Shown one piece after another: positions 9,104 to 18,687 of a stretch of 57,711 nt of DNA. The notes beneath the pieces were generated by a model. The model was not told the origin of the DNA, made no database searches, and worked only from the letters and a program-made list of their open reading frames with translations. How positions within the stretch are numbered: the stretch's first letter is position 1; each line of letters opens with the position of its first letter. The position numbers and the translations under genes are program-made. This DNA comes from Bdellovibrionales bacterium (GTDB lineage: Bacteria; Bdellovibrionota; Bdellovibrionia; Bdellovibrionales; UBA1609): the NCBI GenBank assembly GCA_023301025.1, contig JALZUR010000025.1:1-57711 (forward strand). Reading direction: 5' to 3'.

Positions 9104-9106
9104 CTC

Positions 9107-9496
9107 ATGTCTGATGTTTTTTACGCAACAGGAAGAAGAAAAACCAGTTCTGCACGAGTCTTCTTAAAAAAAGGTTCTGGAAAAATAAAAGTAAACGGTA
9201 AAGAGTTAGATACTTATATTGTCGATCCTACTCGTAGACAGCTTGTACACCAGCCCTTTGAAGTTACCGGAACTAAAGGTCAATTTGACGCTTTTGTAAC
9301 AGTTAAAGGTGGAGGATTAAGTGGACAAGCCGGTGCTGTTCGTCACGGAATTTCAAGAGCTCTTACAGGAGTGGACGAAACCCACAGACCTCCTCTTAAA
9401 AAAGCAGGTTTACTTACTCGTGATCCTCGTATGGTTGAGCGTAAAAAATACGGTCTGCATAAAGCCCGTAAGGCCACTCAGTTCTCTAAACGTTAA
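9107..9496 (+). CDS. rpsI: 30S ribosomal protein S9
   Basis: Small-subunit ribosomal protein S9, 129 residues. It starts [18 protein letters not shown] and ends in the basic tail [17 protein letters not shown], whose last lysine-arginine contacts P-site t[19 protein letters not shown] and [19 protein letters not shown] are also typical. AAAGGAG precedes the start. It is the last gene of the operon and is followed by a strong terminator. Confidence 0.98.
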   Translation: MSDVFYATGRRKTSSARVFLKKGSGKIKVNGKELDTYIVDPTRRQLVHQPFEVTGTKGQFDAFVTVKGGGLSGQAGAVRHGISRALTGVDETHRPPLKKAGLLTRDPRMVERKKYGLHKARKATQFSKR

Positions 9497-9527
9497 TACG
9501 TTTAAGAGTTCTATTTACTGCTATTAC

Positions 9528-9559
9528 AAAAAAAGCTCATCTTTGATGAGCTTTTTTTA
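9528..9559 (+). terminator. intrinsic terminator after rpsI
   Basis: A-rich arm plus GCTCAT, loop CTTTG, ATGAGC and a run of seven T. It ends the truA-rplM-rpsI transcript. The A-run on the other arm makes it bidirectional, so it can also stop the minus-strand gene ending at 9576. Confidence 0.9.
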
Positions 9560-9575
9560 TTATAAAATGATTTTA

Positions 9576-11189
9576 TTAATGTTTAATTAAAGCCTTGTGA
9601 TCAAGCTTTATGTAGTCTCTACACACTGAACTGCTTGCACGTCTATCAACACATCTTAAAACATCTACCTTAAAGAAAGGTTCAAAAATATGTTTTATTT
9701 GAGCTTTACTAAACTGTAGTTTTTTTCTTACAGAAACTTGAGGTCCTGACACTACAGGAAAATCAGCATTAAACATATCATTTACTATGGTTATTTTGAT
9801 CTTATTTTTACAGTCTATATCTACAAAAGACTCTCTTTCTCCATTAGCTTTTGGTTTAGAGCTTACTGGCGACAAACATAAAAAATTGTAGTGAATCTGA
9901 GGCGACATAACAAATTCAACTTTTCCTGTTAAAAAAGAAGGAATTATTGACGCATCAAATTCAGCATAAGCAGCATTTAAATCTAAAGACCTTGGATAAA
10001 GAAGTGTTCCTCTTTGAAAGTATTTTGCAGTAAAGAGATCATTCATAAGAACTGAGTTGTAGCCACGTACTGTTTTTAAAGATAAAATATCACCCATCTG
10101 AACAAACTCATCACTCAAAAGCTCTTCCTCATAAGAAGACTCTCTATGCTCTTCTTCTGTAACATAAAAAGATCTCACTAAAAATAAATCTCGAAGGCTT
10201 GAGTACGTGCTATTAGCTTTAAGCTCATCTGTTTCTAAACGCTCTAAATCACCAGTTGGAACCACGCTAGAATCACCATGACTGAATATACTAGAGTTTA
10301 AATACTTTGAGGTATTTTGAGCTACTCTACTGTTGTCATAGGCTCCTTTAAAAGGAACCAACACATCAGTTAAAGACTCTTCCATTTCAGTTAAAGGTAG
10401 ATCATAAAGTTCAGCTGTTTTTGTTAAAGCCTTTTGTAAAACACTTTGTGAATTTAAAATTTTACCACTAAAAGATTCAAGACCCATTGCTAGATGTGCA
10501 TCTACAACTCTAACACCTCTTAAATCCTTAACTGGTCCGAATATTTTAAGAGCCTTTCCTTTAACTGTAGTCTCTACACCAAAAAGATGGTTTTCACCAG
10601 ATACATCTTTAACATAACCTGGAAGAACGTGTGCATTCTCATAAATAAAAACAAGGTTTTGTGCATGAAAGTCACTTCCATAAGCCATTTGATATAAAAC
10701 ATTAAATAAAACTGTTCCAGAGTAGCATTGAATGCGGTTTTCAGACAAAGGTGAGAATACACTCACATGGTCTTTGTTGTATAAAAGATCTTCACTTTCA
10801 TTTCTTCTAGAAATCTCATCTTCATAACTCATTTTAAAATCATGAAGCTTATCTTTAGGTGTTGAGTCCATATCTTTAAGTATCTTTTTAAATTCAGCTC
10901 TGTAAGGGGCTTTATAATCAGCTTGATCTGCATTAAATGGATCTAAGGTGTAACTCATATAGGCTTCAAAATGTCTTTCTAAGACAGAATTTGTCACTTC
11001 TTTTAAATCAACAACACTGTCAGAATTTATGTTTTTAATAAGACTCTTTTGCATTGCTGTTAAATTGCTTTGATCAAGTTCAATGCCAAGCTCAGAGAGC
11101 TTTATCTGTGGCTTAGGACTTGAATCTTTGCCACATGACATTGTAAAAAATGGCAATACCAATGCTATTAAAAGAACTATTTTTTTCAT
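9576..11189 (-). CDS. lipoprotein with possible Cys-His-Asp hydrolase fold
   Basis: A 537-residue lipoprotein: signal MKKIVLLIALVLPFFTMSC with the lipidated cysteine at C19. I cannot name a family. Residues 154-160 (QCYSGTV), 183-192 (YENAHVLPGY) and 226-232 (VRVVDAH) give C155, H187 and D230 in the order and context of papain or transglutaminase-like cysteine hydrolases, with GVETTVKGKA between the last two. That reading is an inference. The C-terminal half is beta-rich with several cysteines and no match I know. It stands alone on the minus strand, tail-to-tail with rpsI, and 99 bases separate it from the next upstream gene. Confidence 0.6.
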   Translation of the reverse strand: MKKIVLLIALVLPFFTMSCGKDSSPKPQIKLSELGIELDQSNLTAMQKSLIKNINSDSVVDLKEVTNSVLERHFEAYMSYTLDPFNADQADYKAPYRAEFKKILKDMDSTPKDKLHDFKMSYEDEISRRNESEDLLYNKDHVSVFSPLSENRIQCYSGTVLFNVLYQMAYGSDFHAQNLVFIYENAHVLPGYVKDVSGENHLFGVETTVKGKALKIFGPVKDLRGVRVVDAHLAMGLESFSGKILNSQSVLQKALTKTAELYDLPLTEMEESLTDVLVPFKGAYDNSRVAQNTSKYLNSSIFSHGDSSVVPTGDLERLETDELKANSTYSSLRDLFLVRSFYVTEEEHRESSYEEELLSDEFVQMGDILSLKTVRGYNSVLMNDLFTAKYFQRGTLLYPRSLDLNAAYAEFDASIIPSFLTGKVEFVMSPQIHYNFLCLSPVSSKPKANGERESFVDIDCKNKIKITIVNDMFNADFPVVSGPQVSVRKKLQFSKAQIKHIFEPFFKVDVLRCVDRRASSSVCRDYIKLDHKALIKH

Positions 11190-11237
11190 ACTGAGTACCT
11201 CTATATTTAACTAAATTAGCAAATTGTGTACCAGATT

Positions 11238-11266
11238 TAAAAAAAAAGGTGTTACGTAAAAGCACC
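11238..11266 (-). terminator. weak candidate terminator after 11289 gene
   Basis: On the minus strand GGTG, an 11-base loop and CACC are followed by a run of nine T. The stem is short, so termination may be partial. It lies between the secreted protein gene at 11289 and the lipoprotein gene at 11189. Confidence 0.4.
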
Positions 11267-11288
11267 ACCATTTAATAATTTTTTTATT

Positions 11289-11873
11289 CTATTTTTGAAC
11301 AACTAAATATGCACACATGTGAACTTTTGAGGCCGTCACATTAGTAAGCAAGCTTGTGTAAGAAGAGAGGCTACTTAAGCTGATTTTTAAAAGATCTTCG
11401 TTTCCATCATAAGCATTAAATACTGTGACATAGGGAGTTCCACTCTCAAGGTTTTTAGAAGCAAGAAAAATTTCTTGCTTTAACATCGTTAATTCTACCT
11501 CTTGCTCCATGCCAATTTGACTACTGCCTTCTGACACCAAACTAATAGGACTAACTGTTACACCTTTGTGAACATCATTTCTAACTCTAGAAACAAATAC
11601 TAACCCTAAAGCATCAGAAGCTTTAACCGTAGTTTCAGGTTGTACACTCAAAGTCTCACTAAAAAACCTACCCGCGTCCCAGTGCATCTGTTCGTTTGCT
11701 AAATTTGTGTAAAGCTCTAGGGTTTCAACATCTTCATCAAAACTTTCAAATGCAACTTTCTGTGCTAGATCAAAGTATTCATTTAGACATAAGTCATTTT
11801 CAATGCCAGCAGTAGCAGAATGGGCACTAAACATAAATAAAAGTATTAATAAGATTTTAATTTTTAACTCCAT
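11289..11873 (-). CDS. secreted protein of unknown function
   Basis: A 194-residue exported protein with a signal peptide ending near AHSATA. I do not recognise it. Mature features are two cysteines (one near the start, in NDLCLNEY, and one near the end, in VHMCAYLVV) that could form a disulfide, and an acidic helix FESFDEDVETLELYTNLA. The alternating pattern after residue 90 suggests a beta sandwich. It is flanked by a weak terminator downstream and about 185 AT-rich bases upstream in which I see no gene. Confidence 0.5.
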   Translation of the reverse strand: MELKIKILLILLFMFSAHSATAGIENDLCLNEYFDLAQKVAFESFDEDVETLELYTNLANEQMHWDAGRFFSETLSVQPETTVKASDALGLVFVSRVRNDVHKGVTVSPISLVSEGSSQIGMEQEVELTMLKQEIFLASKNLESGTPYVTVFNAYDGNEDLLKISLSSLSSYTSLLTNVTASKVHMCAYLVVQK

Positions 11874-12058
11874 ATTTTAATTAGATATGGGCTAAATATA
11901 TCTTTACCAACTGCTAAAAACCAATTACCAGTCATTAAATGTAAAGTATATAGATGCGTAAAAAAAATAACTGTTTATAAAGTTATTTTTATATAAATAT
12001 TAACGCATTTAAACTTTTATTACTTAATAGTCTTTAAAACTAAAGTAGACCTACTAAG

Positions 12059-13102
12059 TTAAACTCCAGGTATTCTTAAAGGAAGAGAGTATACACTTGT
12101 TACACCATTAATAAAAAGTGTCTTTTTCTCAGCACCACCGATTGTACAGTTTGTTGTTTGTTCTCCAACTTCTACAGTATCAACAAGTGTGCCTGCTGGG
12201 TTGATAATCCTAATTTTTTCAGCACCTGAAGTGTAGACATTACCCGCAGCATCTACTGTTATACCATCCACATTACCGACTTCTCCATTTTGCGAAGCAG
12301 GTGGAGTATAAAAGACTCTTTGATTAGAGGCTTGAAACTGAGCATTTATATCAAAAGCATAAATAAGATTTGTCTCTGAGTCAGAAACATAAAGAATACT
12401 CTCATCAGGAGAGAATACAATTCCGTTGGGTTGATCAAAACCCGAAGGAATCACTCTAGACACTGTACCATCTGCAGCAATTCTTATAACTCCTCTTTCA
12501 GGGATAATATTATCACCCCCCTCAGAATTATAAATAGGATCCGTAAAATAGACATCACCATTAGAGTGAATAGCTAAGTCATTTGGAGCACTGTACTGTA
12601 GTGCATTGAAAAGCTCAGGCAAGATTACAAAGGTGTCACTGTCATTAATGTCATCGTATCTAACAATTCGTCTAGATGTACGCGCTTGGCATGAAAATAT
12701 TCGTCCATTAGAATCAACAGCATTTCCGTTTGTACCCATGCTTGGTGATTTCCAAGGAAGAACTACGCCTGAAGTTAAGTTTAAAATAAAAACTTCATCC
12801 ACTCCATTTGCAAAGTCCAAGTTGCTAAATAAAAGCGAATTACTCTGTGGGTGATAAGCAACACCTTCTGTGAAGCTATATCCCGTTGATAAGGTTTGTA
12901 ATACACCGCCAGCTTCTAACGGATCATCAGGGTTAACTATCGGTGGATTTGGATCTGGGTCTGGCTCTAAACCAGGGTCGATTGGAGTTGTTGGGTTAGG
13001 TGCTGCAATACTCAAAATATTTTTTGACCCTAACTCGTCACAGGCTAGAGTTAAAAAAGAAATGAAAAGAAGTAATAATATGGATAGGCTATTTTTTAAC
13101 AT
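12059..13102 (-). CDS. SMP-30/gluconolactonase-like lipoprotein
   Basis: A 347-residue lipoprotein (lipobox LTLAC) with a proline- and aspartate-rich linker (PNPTTPIDPGLEPDPDPNPP) and a six-bladed beta-propeller of the SMP-30/gluconolactonase/LRE type. Typical blade motifs are NDLAIHSNGDVYFTDPIYN, QPNGIVFSPDESILYVSDS and VDGITVDAAGNVYTSGAE; the aspartate and asparagine residues in them match the metal site of lactonases. Substrate is unknown: lactone, sugar acid or phosphotriester are all possible in this family. The linker would hold the propeller away from the membrane. It is transcribed alone. Confidence 0.75.
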   Translation of the reverse strand: MLKNSLSILLLLFISFLTLACDELGSKNILSIAAPNPTTPIDPGLEPDPDPNPPIVNPDDPLEAGGVLQTLSTGYSFTEGVAYHPQSNSLLFSNLDFANGVDEVFILNLTSGVVLPWKSPSMGTNGNAVDSNGRIFSCQARTSRRIVRYDDINDSDTFVILPELFNALQYSAPNDLAIHSNGDVYFTDPIYNSEGGDNIIPERGVIRIAADGTVSRVIPSGFDQPNGIVFSPDESILYVSDSETNLIYAFDINAQFQASNQRVFYTPPASQNGEVGNVDGITVDAAGNVYTSGAEKIRIINPAGTLVDTVEVGEQTTNCTIGGAEKKTLFINGVTSVYSLPLRIPGV

Positions 13103-13219
13103 AACTTATTATACAAAATTAAATAAAGAGCTTAAGTCTTTTTAAGTGAATTTAAAAATAGCACAATAAACCAGTCCAAAGACTTGCTTAAATGTTTTTA
13201 CGCTTAGTCTTTATACCCT

Positions 13220-14452
13220 TTAGTCATAATTTATACCTTCGACAACTGTTTGCCGTGAAATACCAAGAGCTGGAGCGAGGGCAGAAATAAAACAAAGAGA
13301 AAGAGTTGCAATAGCAACCACAAAAAGCTCAGTTCCATCAAAGCTAATACTTAAGCTTGTTAGCTTATAAACTTCTGGTGGCAAGAAATAACCTTTGCTT
13401 AAAATATAATTAAGAACTCCTTTAATCAAAAACGCTAAAATAAATCCAAAGAAAAGACCTATAGCCCCTAATAGAAGTCCATTAAGTGAAAGCATTAAAG
13501 CTATATCTTTTTTTCTTAGACCAACGGTTCTTAAAATTGAAAAATCTCTTTGTCTTTTTGAAAGATTTAAAAAAAGATTGGTGCTCACGTTAAAGGCTGC
13601 AACAACAACCATAATCAAAACTAAAAAGAAAATCACTATTTTTTCAATTTCAATAGCTTCAATCAGACCACCACTCTCGTCTTTCCAATTAGATATATAG
13701 TCTCTTGACGGCCAAAGCTTTGTCCAAGATTTTTGAAATTCTATTACATCATCAGCATTTTTTAGTTTTATTCTAACTTCACTAAAGTAATTTTTTGGTT
13801 GATCCAAAACTTCATTAACTAAAGTTTTAGAGAGCATTAAAAACCTTTTATTATAATCATAGGTACCAAAATCAACAACAGCTCTAACTCTTAATCTTAA
13901 GATTTTTCTAGCAAACTGTTTAGACTCATCATAACTTCTTATTGGTATAACAACAGAAAACTTATCTCCTACATTTAAATTAAAGCTTTCTTGAATACCC
14001 TTGCCGATAATAACTTCACTTTTAGCGACCGTATTTTTAGAAAAATACTTACCCTTAATAATCTTATCTTTTAGGTCAATAACAGTGTTTATACTTTTTA
14101 TATCTATGCCAATTAAAGAAACTCCAGCAACAGAACCTTTATGAGCTAAAAGAGATTCTTTAATAGAGATGGGTGAAACATGAAACTCTTTATTATAAAC
14201 TTTTGAAACACGACTCTTAATTGATTCAAGCTCTTCTGATTGGTCATCTACTCTAAGTCTTAAGTGTGAATAGACTGAAAAAATACCTTTCTTAAAAGCC
14301 TTTTCGTAGCTGTCTACCAAGGCAAGAGACAGCACAAGTGTTGAAACACCAAGGACAAGACCCAGAACAGAAAGCCATGAAGAAAGACTCACTGGCTTAA
14401 TAACTCCACTAAATTTTAAAGATAGATTTAAAACTAATTTTATTTTTTTCAC
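13220..14452 (-). CDS. LolC/LolE-like lipoprotein-release permease
   Basis: Permease of the FtsX-like MacB/LolC group, 410 residues. It has a transmembrane helix near residues 20-45, a periplasmic domain, and three C-terminal helices (KIVIFFLVLIMVVVAAFNVS, then ALMLSLNGLLLGAIGLFFGF and a last one near residue 380). This is the topology of LolC/E, which extract lipoproteins from the inner membrane for the outer membrane. The start is GTG 14452, overlapping the prfB stop as GTGA; an ATG at 14479 lies within prfB and has no support. No LolD ATPase gene is beside it, so its partner must be elsewhere, or it serves another MacB-type exporter. Confidence 0.75.
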   Translation of the reverse strand: MKKIKLVLNLSLKFSGVIKPVSLSSWLSVLGLVLGVSTLVLSLALVDSYEKAFKKGIFSVYSHLRLRVDDQSEELESIKSRVSKVYNKEFHVSPISIKESLLAHKGSVAGVSLIGIDIKSINTVIDLKDKIIKGKYFSKNTVAKSEVIIGKGIQESFNLNVGDKFSVVIPIRSYDESKQFARKILRLRVRAVVDFGTYDYNKRFLMLSKTLVNEVLDQPKNYFSEVRIKLKNADDVIEFQKSWTKLWPSRDYISNWKDESGGLIEAIEIEKIVIFFLVLIMVVVAAFNVSTNLFLNLSKRQRDFSILRTVGLRKKDIALMLSLNGLLLGAIGLFFGFILAFLIKGVLNYILSKGYFLPPEVYKLTSLSISFDGTELFVVAIATLSLCFISALAPALGISRQTVVEGINYD

Positions 14453-15580
14453 TCGTTTTCTTTTGCCACTAAAGCACATCTTTTAAGTTCAGCCTCAATA
14501 AATGACTGTAAGTCGCCATCTAAAACTTTTTCTGCAGCTGAGCTTTCATGTTTTGTTCGATGATCCTTAACCATTTTATAGGGATGGAGTACATACGACC
14601 TAATCTGACTTCCCCATTCATTGATTTTTTTACCAGAAGCTTGTTCATTTTTTTCAGCTTCTTTTTTTTGTAATTCTAGTTCATAAAGAGCTGCGTTTAA
14701 CATCTTCATAGCCCTATCCCTGTTTGCATGCTGAGAACGTTCTTTTTGACATTGAACCACTGTACCTGTCGGAGTGTGCGTTATTCTGACAGCAGAGTCA
14801 GTTGTATTCACATGCTGTCCACCAGCTCCACTGGCTCTGTATGTATCAACTTTTAAGTCTTCAGCTCTAACTTCTACTTTTATATCATCATCCACTTGAG
14901 GCCATACAAAAACAGAAGCAAAGCTTGTGTGTCTTTTTGCATTAGAATCAAAAGGGCTTATTCGAACTAATCTATGCACACCTATTTCATTTTTTAAGAA
15001 TCCGTACGCATAAGAGCCTTTAATCTCTATTGTAATCGATTTTAAGCCAGCCTCATCACCACCTGTAGATTCTAATACATCGACTTTATACTTTTGTGCT
15101 TCAGAATAGCGAACAAACATTCTAAATAGCATTTCTGTCCAATCACAAGCCTCTGTACCCCCAGCGCCTGAGTTGATACTTAAGTAACATGAGTTTGGAT
15201 CTGTTTCTTTACTAAGAAGTCTTTTTGTCTCCAAAGACTGCCAAAGCTTTTTCAATTCACTAAGTTCTTTTTTTACCTGATCAAAGTCTTCTTCACTCTC
15301 ACCTTCAACAGACATTTCAAGAAGAACCTGGGCATCTTCAGCTTTATCAAAAAGCTGATTAAACTCATCAACAGTAGACATTAAAGAGGATCTTTCGCGG
15401 TTGAGTTTTTCTAACTCTTTTGGATTTCCCCATATTTTTGGGCTCTCAGACTTTTCGTTTAAATCTTTGATTCTTTTTTCTTTTTGAGAGACTTCAAAGA
15501 AACCCCCGAAGTTCTTCAATTTGAAGTCTCAGCTGCTCAATCTCTTTAGAAACTTCTGTAGATTCGATCTTAATAGACAT
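14449..15580 (-). CDS. prfB: peptide chain release factor 2, programmed frameshift
   Basis: Release factor 2 ends translation at UGA and UAA. The gene starts at ATG 15580 after AAGGTGAG, reads 28 codons to LRGFL, meets an in-frame TGA (15496-15494), and needs a +1 shift to continue as EVSQKEKRIKD to the stop at 14449, 376 residues in all. The GGQ motif is in YRASGAGGQHVNTTDSAVR and the UGA-reading Ser-Pro-Phe anticodon is in RISPFDSNAKRHTSFASV. The product regulates its own synthesis because low RF2 allows the shift. It lies 41 bases after ybeY in a four-gene operon with pgpH, ybeY and a permease. Confidence 0.97.
15494..15508 (-). promoter_or_regulatory. prfB: prfB +1 recoding site
   Basis: On the minus strand the site reads CGGGGGTTTCTTTGA: a G-run that acts as an internal Shine-Dalgarno, then the slippery CTT and the TGA stop. 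The ribosome shifts from CTT to TTT and continues at GAA. Spacing and sequence match the classic RF2 autoregulatory site. Confidence 0.95.
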
Positions 15581-15621
15581 AAACTCACCTTTTATAAAAG
15601 AATGAATTTAATTTACTCATC

Positions 15622-16110
15622 TTACAAAGATATATCAAATTCGTTTTTGTATTTAGGTGCTAATTTTTTTGCTATTTTTTTTAGCATTAAATTTTGCATA
15701 CTTAACATCTCATCTTCTGTCTTAACTGTGTCGTGCCTATAGCCCAGGAGGTGAAGCACACTATGACAGATAATAAACTGCGTATACAGTTTTAAGCTAA
15801 GATCCGTATTGACTGTTTTTAATTTCATTTGCTCTTGGCAAAGAAGCACTTCTCCTAAAGAAAAAAGATCATCTCCTTTAAAAGACAAAACATCAGTAGA
15901 TTTACTAAAACCTCTATATTTTTTATTTAGAGTCTTCATTTTAGCTTCATCAATATAAACAATTGATAGCTCACTTAACTCTAACCTTTTAATATTTTTA
16001 ATATCTTTTTTTGATTTTTTTAAGACATCTAAAAACATTTGAGTCCACTGAGTTGTAAAAGACTTGTACACTCTTTGACCTCTATAGTCCTGTTCAATAT
16101 GAATGATCAT
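15622..16110 (-). CDS. ybeY: endoribonuclease YbeY, rRNA maturation factor
   Basis: Zinc-dependent endoribonuclease involved in 16S rRNA 3' processing and ribosome quality control, 162 residues. The metal-binding motif is HSVLHLLGYRHD (three histidines in H-x3-H-x5-H), preceded by the family segment SIVYIDEAKMKTLNKKYRG and STDVLSFKGDD. The start overlaps the pgpH stop by 4 bases, so translation is probably coupled. prfB follows. Nearby pgpH and ybeY are conserved neighbours in many bacteria. Confidence 0.95.
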   Translation of the reverse strand: MIIHIEQDYRGQRVYKSFTTQWTQMFLDVLKKSKKDIKNIKRLELSELSIVYIDEAKMKTLNKKYRGFSKSTDVLSFKGDDLFSLGEVLLCQEQMKLKTVNTDLSLKLYTQFIICHSVLHLLGYRHDTVKTEDEMLSMQNLMLKKIAKKLAPKYKNEFDISL

Positions 16111-18590
16111 GGTTTTTCTTTAGAAGAAGATGCAGCTGAAGGATTTGTAAGTGTTAAAGTTCTTTGTTCTTTTACTGATCTATTTTTTAATTTTTGAGAG
16201 TTTTTCTTTACAGAAAGTTTTTCATCTTTCGGATACTCAACTCTATGATGATAAACACCTACTAAAATCTTATAAAAAGAATCCTTAATTCTAGTGATCT
16301 CTGAAAACGTAATATGGCACTCATTTAGCTGACCATCTCTAAATTTAGAATCAACCATATTATCAATAAGAGTTCTGATTTTTAAAGGAGAAGGCTCATC
16401 GATAGTTCTGGCAGCTGCCTCTATACTGTCAGCTAGCATAAGTATAGCAGACTCTTTAAACTGAGGTTTTGGGCCGGGATATCTAAAGTCCTCTTCTTTA
16501 ATATTTTCATTTTCATCAGCTTGATTTAAGGCTTTGTTGTAAAAGTAATTGATTCTAGTTGTACCATGATGCTCTTTAACCCCAGCTAAAATCTCACGAC
16601 CTAACTTGTGTTTAGAGATAAGCTCTACTCCATCTTTAACATGAGCAACAATTATTGTTTTACTTAAATATGGAGAAATACTGTTATGTGGGTTATAGCC
16701 CTTCGTTTGATTCTCAATAAAATAGGCAGCGTGTTCCATTTTACCAACATCGTGGAAGTAAGCCATAACTTTGCCAAGTAAACCATTTACACCAATTTCA
16801 TCACAAGCGGCTTCAACCATACTCCCAACAACCATACAGTGATGATAAGTCCCAGGCGCTCTAACCATAAGGTCTTTTAAAAGAGGATGCGATAGACTTG
16901 AAAGTTCTAAAAGTTTTAAATCTGTCATTACGTCATAAATTGATTCAAAAAGTGGAACAAAAGTAACTGTAAAGATTGCACTCAGAACACCACCTAAAAG
17001 ACTTGCTCCAAAAATAAATAGAATTGAAGACAGAGTTTCAAGCGAATAGTTTTGCATCTCTTGAGCATAAACCAGACATGATGAAAAACCGGTTATAGCA
17101 CCAACAATAAAACCAGAAAAATAAAAATCTTTTCTTGATCTACAAACAGAAATAGCACGAACAGAAACCGCTCCTGTAATAAGTGCAACCACTAAAAAAG
17201 AAAACTTATCAGAACTTAAAAAACTTAAACCAACAGCGAAGTAAGTAACAAAAAGCCAATTAAGAGGCTTTGAGCGTACTAAAAGAGTTGATAGCATAAA
17301 GAGCATTGCAAATGGAGACATGAGTATGACAAAATCAGAAGACAAACTGTCTCCAAACTTTTGATATAGAGCCCCTTCAAATAAAAAGATAAAGAGCTTT
17401 GTAACAACTAAGCCAAAAAAGCTAATCGAAAATAAAACTAAGAAGTCTTGTTTGGCTGTTTCAATCACGAACATGAACTTTCTCTTTAACAAAGACAAAC
17501 CTGATAAAAGTATAATTGATAAAATAAGCGCAATAGAAAGAGCTATTGATTTTTTCTTAAAGCTATTGGTGCGTTTATTGATTTCATTTATTAACAAAAG
17601 CTCTTCTGATTGAACAACTGTTCCTTTTTTAATTATAGCTTGATTTTTCTTTACTGGTATTACTATTGGAATTAAATTCTTTTTGATTTCAGATTTTCTT
17701 TTTGCAAAAGCAGCTCTATCTAAAATTAGATTAGGCTCTCTTAGCATTTTTAAAATACTGACGACTTTTAATTCATCATATCTACTAAATGAACCCGTAA
17801 TTTTGATTTGCTCTTCAAGGGGCTCATAGCCAGAAATCTTATCGATTCTATCTAAAGACAGTTTTTGACTGTTTTTTGAAAAATCCCCATCTGGTTGAAC
17901 AATTCTAACAAGTGCATAGCTTTTTTGTAGGCCTTCACGCATTTGATTTTCATTAACCATGTAACTTGTAGACCATAGCTCTAATACAGACTGTATAGAT
18001 TTTTGAATGTCTTGATTAAAGCCTTTACTTTGAAGCCATTTAAATAAATTTTTATCGAAAGGCTCTTTCCAGATTTTCACAAAATCTTCATAATTCTTTA
18101 AATAAAATTCAGAATCCTCACCTTTGAAACTTTGCAACCGAGTTCTAAATAAAGAAAAAGACTCTCTTAATTTTTCAATTTTATTTTCATAAATATTAGG
18201 ATAATAATCTAAAACAACAGGTACTTTTTTTATCTCTTTTTCAAGTCTAGACGCTGTAGCATCTTCGTCCACAACTTGAAAGTCATAGGGAGAGAGCAAA
18301 CTTTTTTTAGCAACTTCACCAAATTTAAATTCAGAAGAAGAATTGACGTTAAAAGTAACTAAAAAGGCAAAGATAAAAGAAAAGCCTAAGCAAAAAAGCC
18401 CTCTTCCTATCTTAAAACGTTCAAACTTAGCGCCAAAAATCCAGTTGAAAAAGCCTTGGCCATCGCTCCACTCTTTAGACCAATCAGAAAAGGACTGTTT
18501 ATCCCCTTTCATAAACTGTTTACGAATATTTGAAGAACCACCATTAGGTGTTTTAGCTGTGTTCTTATTGTTAGGGTCTTCTTTTTTCAT
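16107..18590 (-). CDS. 7TM-HD phosphodiesterase, PgpH-like
   Basis: A 827-residue membrane protein of the 7TM-HD family: N-terminal cytosolic tail, transmembrane helix near 62-82, large extracytoplasmic domain, seven membrane helices (about residues 345-555) and a C-terminal HD domain. The HD residues are in TYHHCMVVGSMVEAA, MAYFHDVGKMEHAAY and GVKEHHGTTRINYFYN. Characterised relatives (PgpH of Listeria) hydrolyse cyclic di-AMP to pApA; that activity is inferred here, and no diadenylate cyclase gene is in the window. The tail beyond the HD domain is basic and low-complexity. First gene of the operon with ybeY, prfB and a permease; divergent from the mazG-like gene with a 97-base gap. Confidence 0.88.
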   Translation of the reverse strand: MKKEDPNNKNTAKTPNGGSSNIRKQFMKGDKQSFSDWSKEWSDGQGFFNWIFGAKFERFKIGRGLFCLGFSFIFAFLVTFNVNSSSEFKFGEVAKKSLLSPYDFQVVDEDATASRLEKEIKKVPVVLDYYPNIYENKIEKLRESFSLFRTRLQSFKGEDSEFYLKNYEDFVKIWKEPFDKNLFKWLQSKGFNQDIQKSIQSVLELWSTSYMVNENQMREGLQKSYALVRIVQPDGDFSKNSQKLSLDRIDKISGYEPLEEQIKITGSFSRYDELKVVSILKMLREPNLILDRAAFAKRKSEIKKNLIPIVIPVKKNQAIIKKGTVVQSEELLLINEINKRTNSFKKKSIALSIALILSIILLSGLSLLKRKFMFVIETAKQDFLVLFSISFFGLVVTKLFIFLFEGALYQKFGDSLSSDFVILMSPFAMLFMLSTLLVRSKPLNWLFVTYFAVGLSFLSSDKFSFLVVALITGAVSVRAISVCRSRKDFYFSGFIVGAITGFSSCLVYAQEMQNYSLETLSSILFIFGASLLGGVLSAIFTVTFVPLFESIYDVMTDLKLLELSSLSHPLLKDLMVRAPGTYHHCMVVGSMVEAACDEIGVNGLLGKVMAYFHDVGKMEHAAYFIENQTKGYNPHNSISPYLSKTIIVAHVKDGVELISKHKLGREILAGVKEHHGTTRINYFYNKALNQADENENIKEEDFRYPGPKPQFKESAILMLADSIEAAARTIDEPSPLKIRTLIDNMVDSKFRDGQLNECHITFSEITRIKDSFYKILVGVYHHRVEYPKDEKLSVKKNSQKLKNRSVKEQRTLTLTNPSAASSSKEKP

Positions 18591-18687
18591 TGTATCTTTA
18601 TCGGTATATTTTGTTATAAATCACATACTTAATACAAAGCTAGACTGGTGACAATCATATGTTTTCAAGCCTATAGTTCAGGTACTT

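Noticed and set aside
14453-14479. ATG start of the LolC-like gene inside prfB
   Set aside because: GTG overlapping the prfB stop as GTGA is the coupled start; the nine extra residues are unlike the family.
14449-15519. prfB as a truncated 356-residue gene starting at an internal ATG
   Set aside because: The 28 upstream codons and the exact CTT-TGA slip site show the true gene starts at 15580 and is frameshifted by design, not broken.
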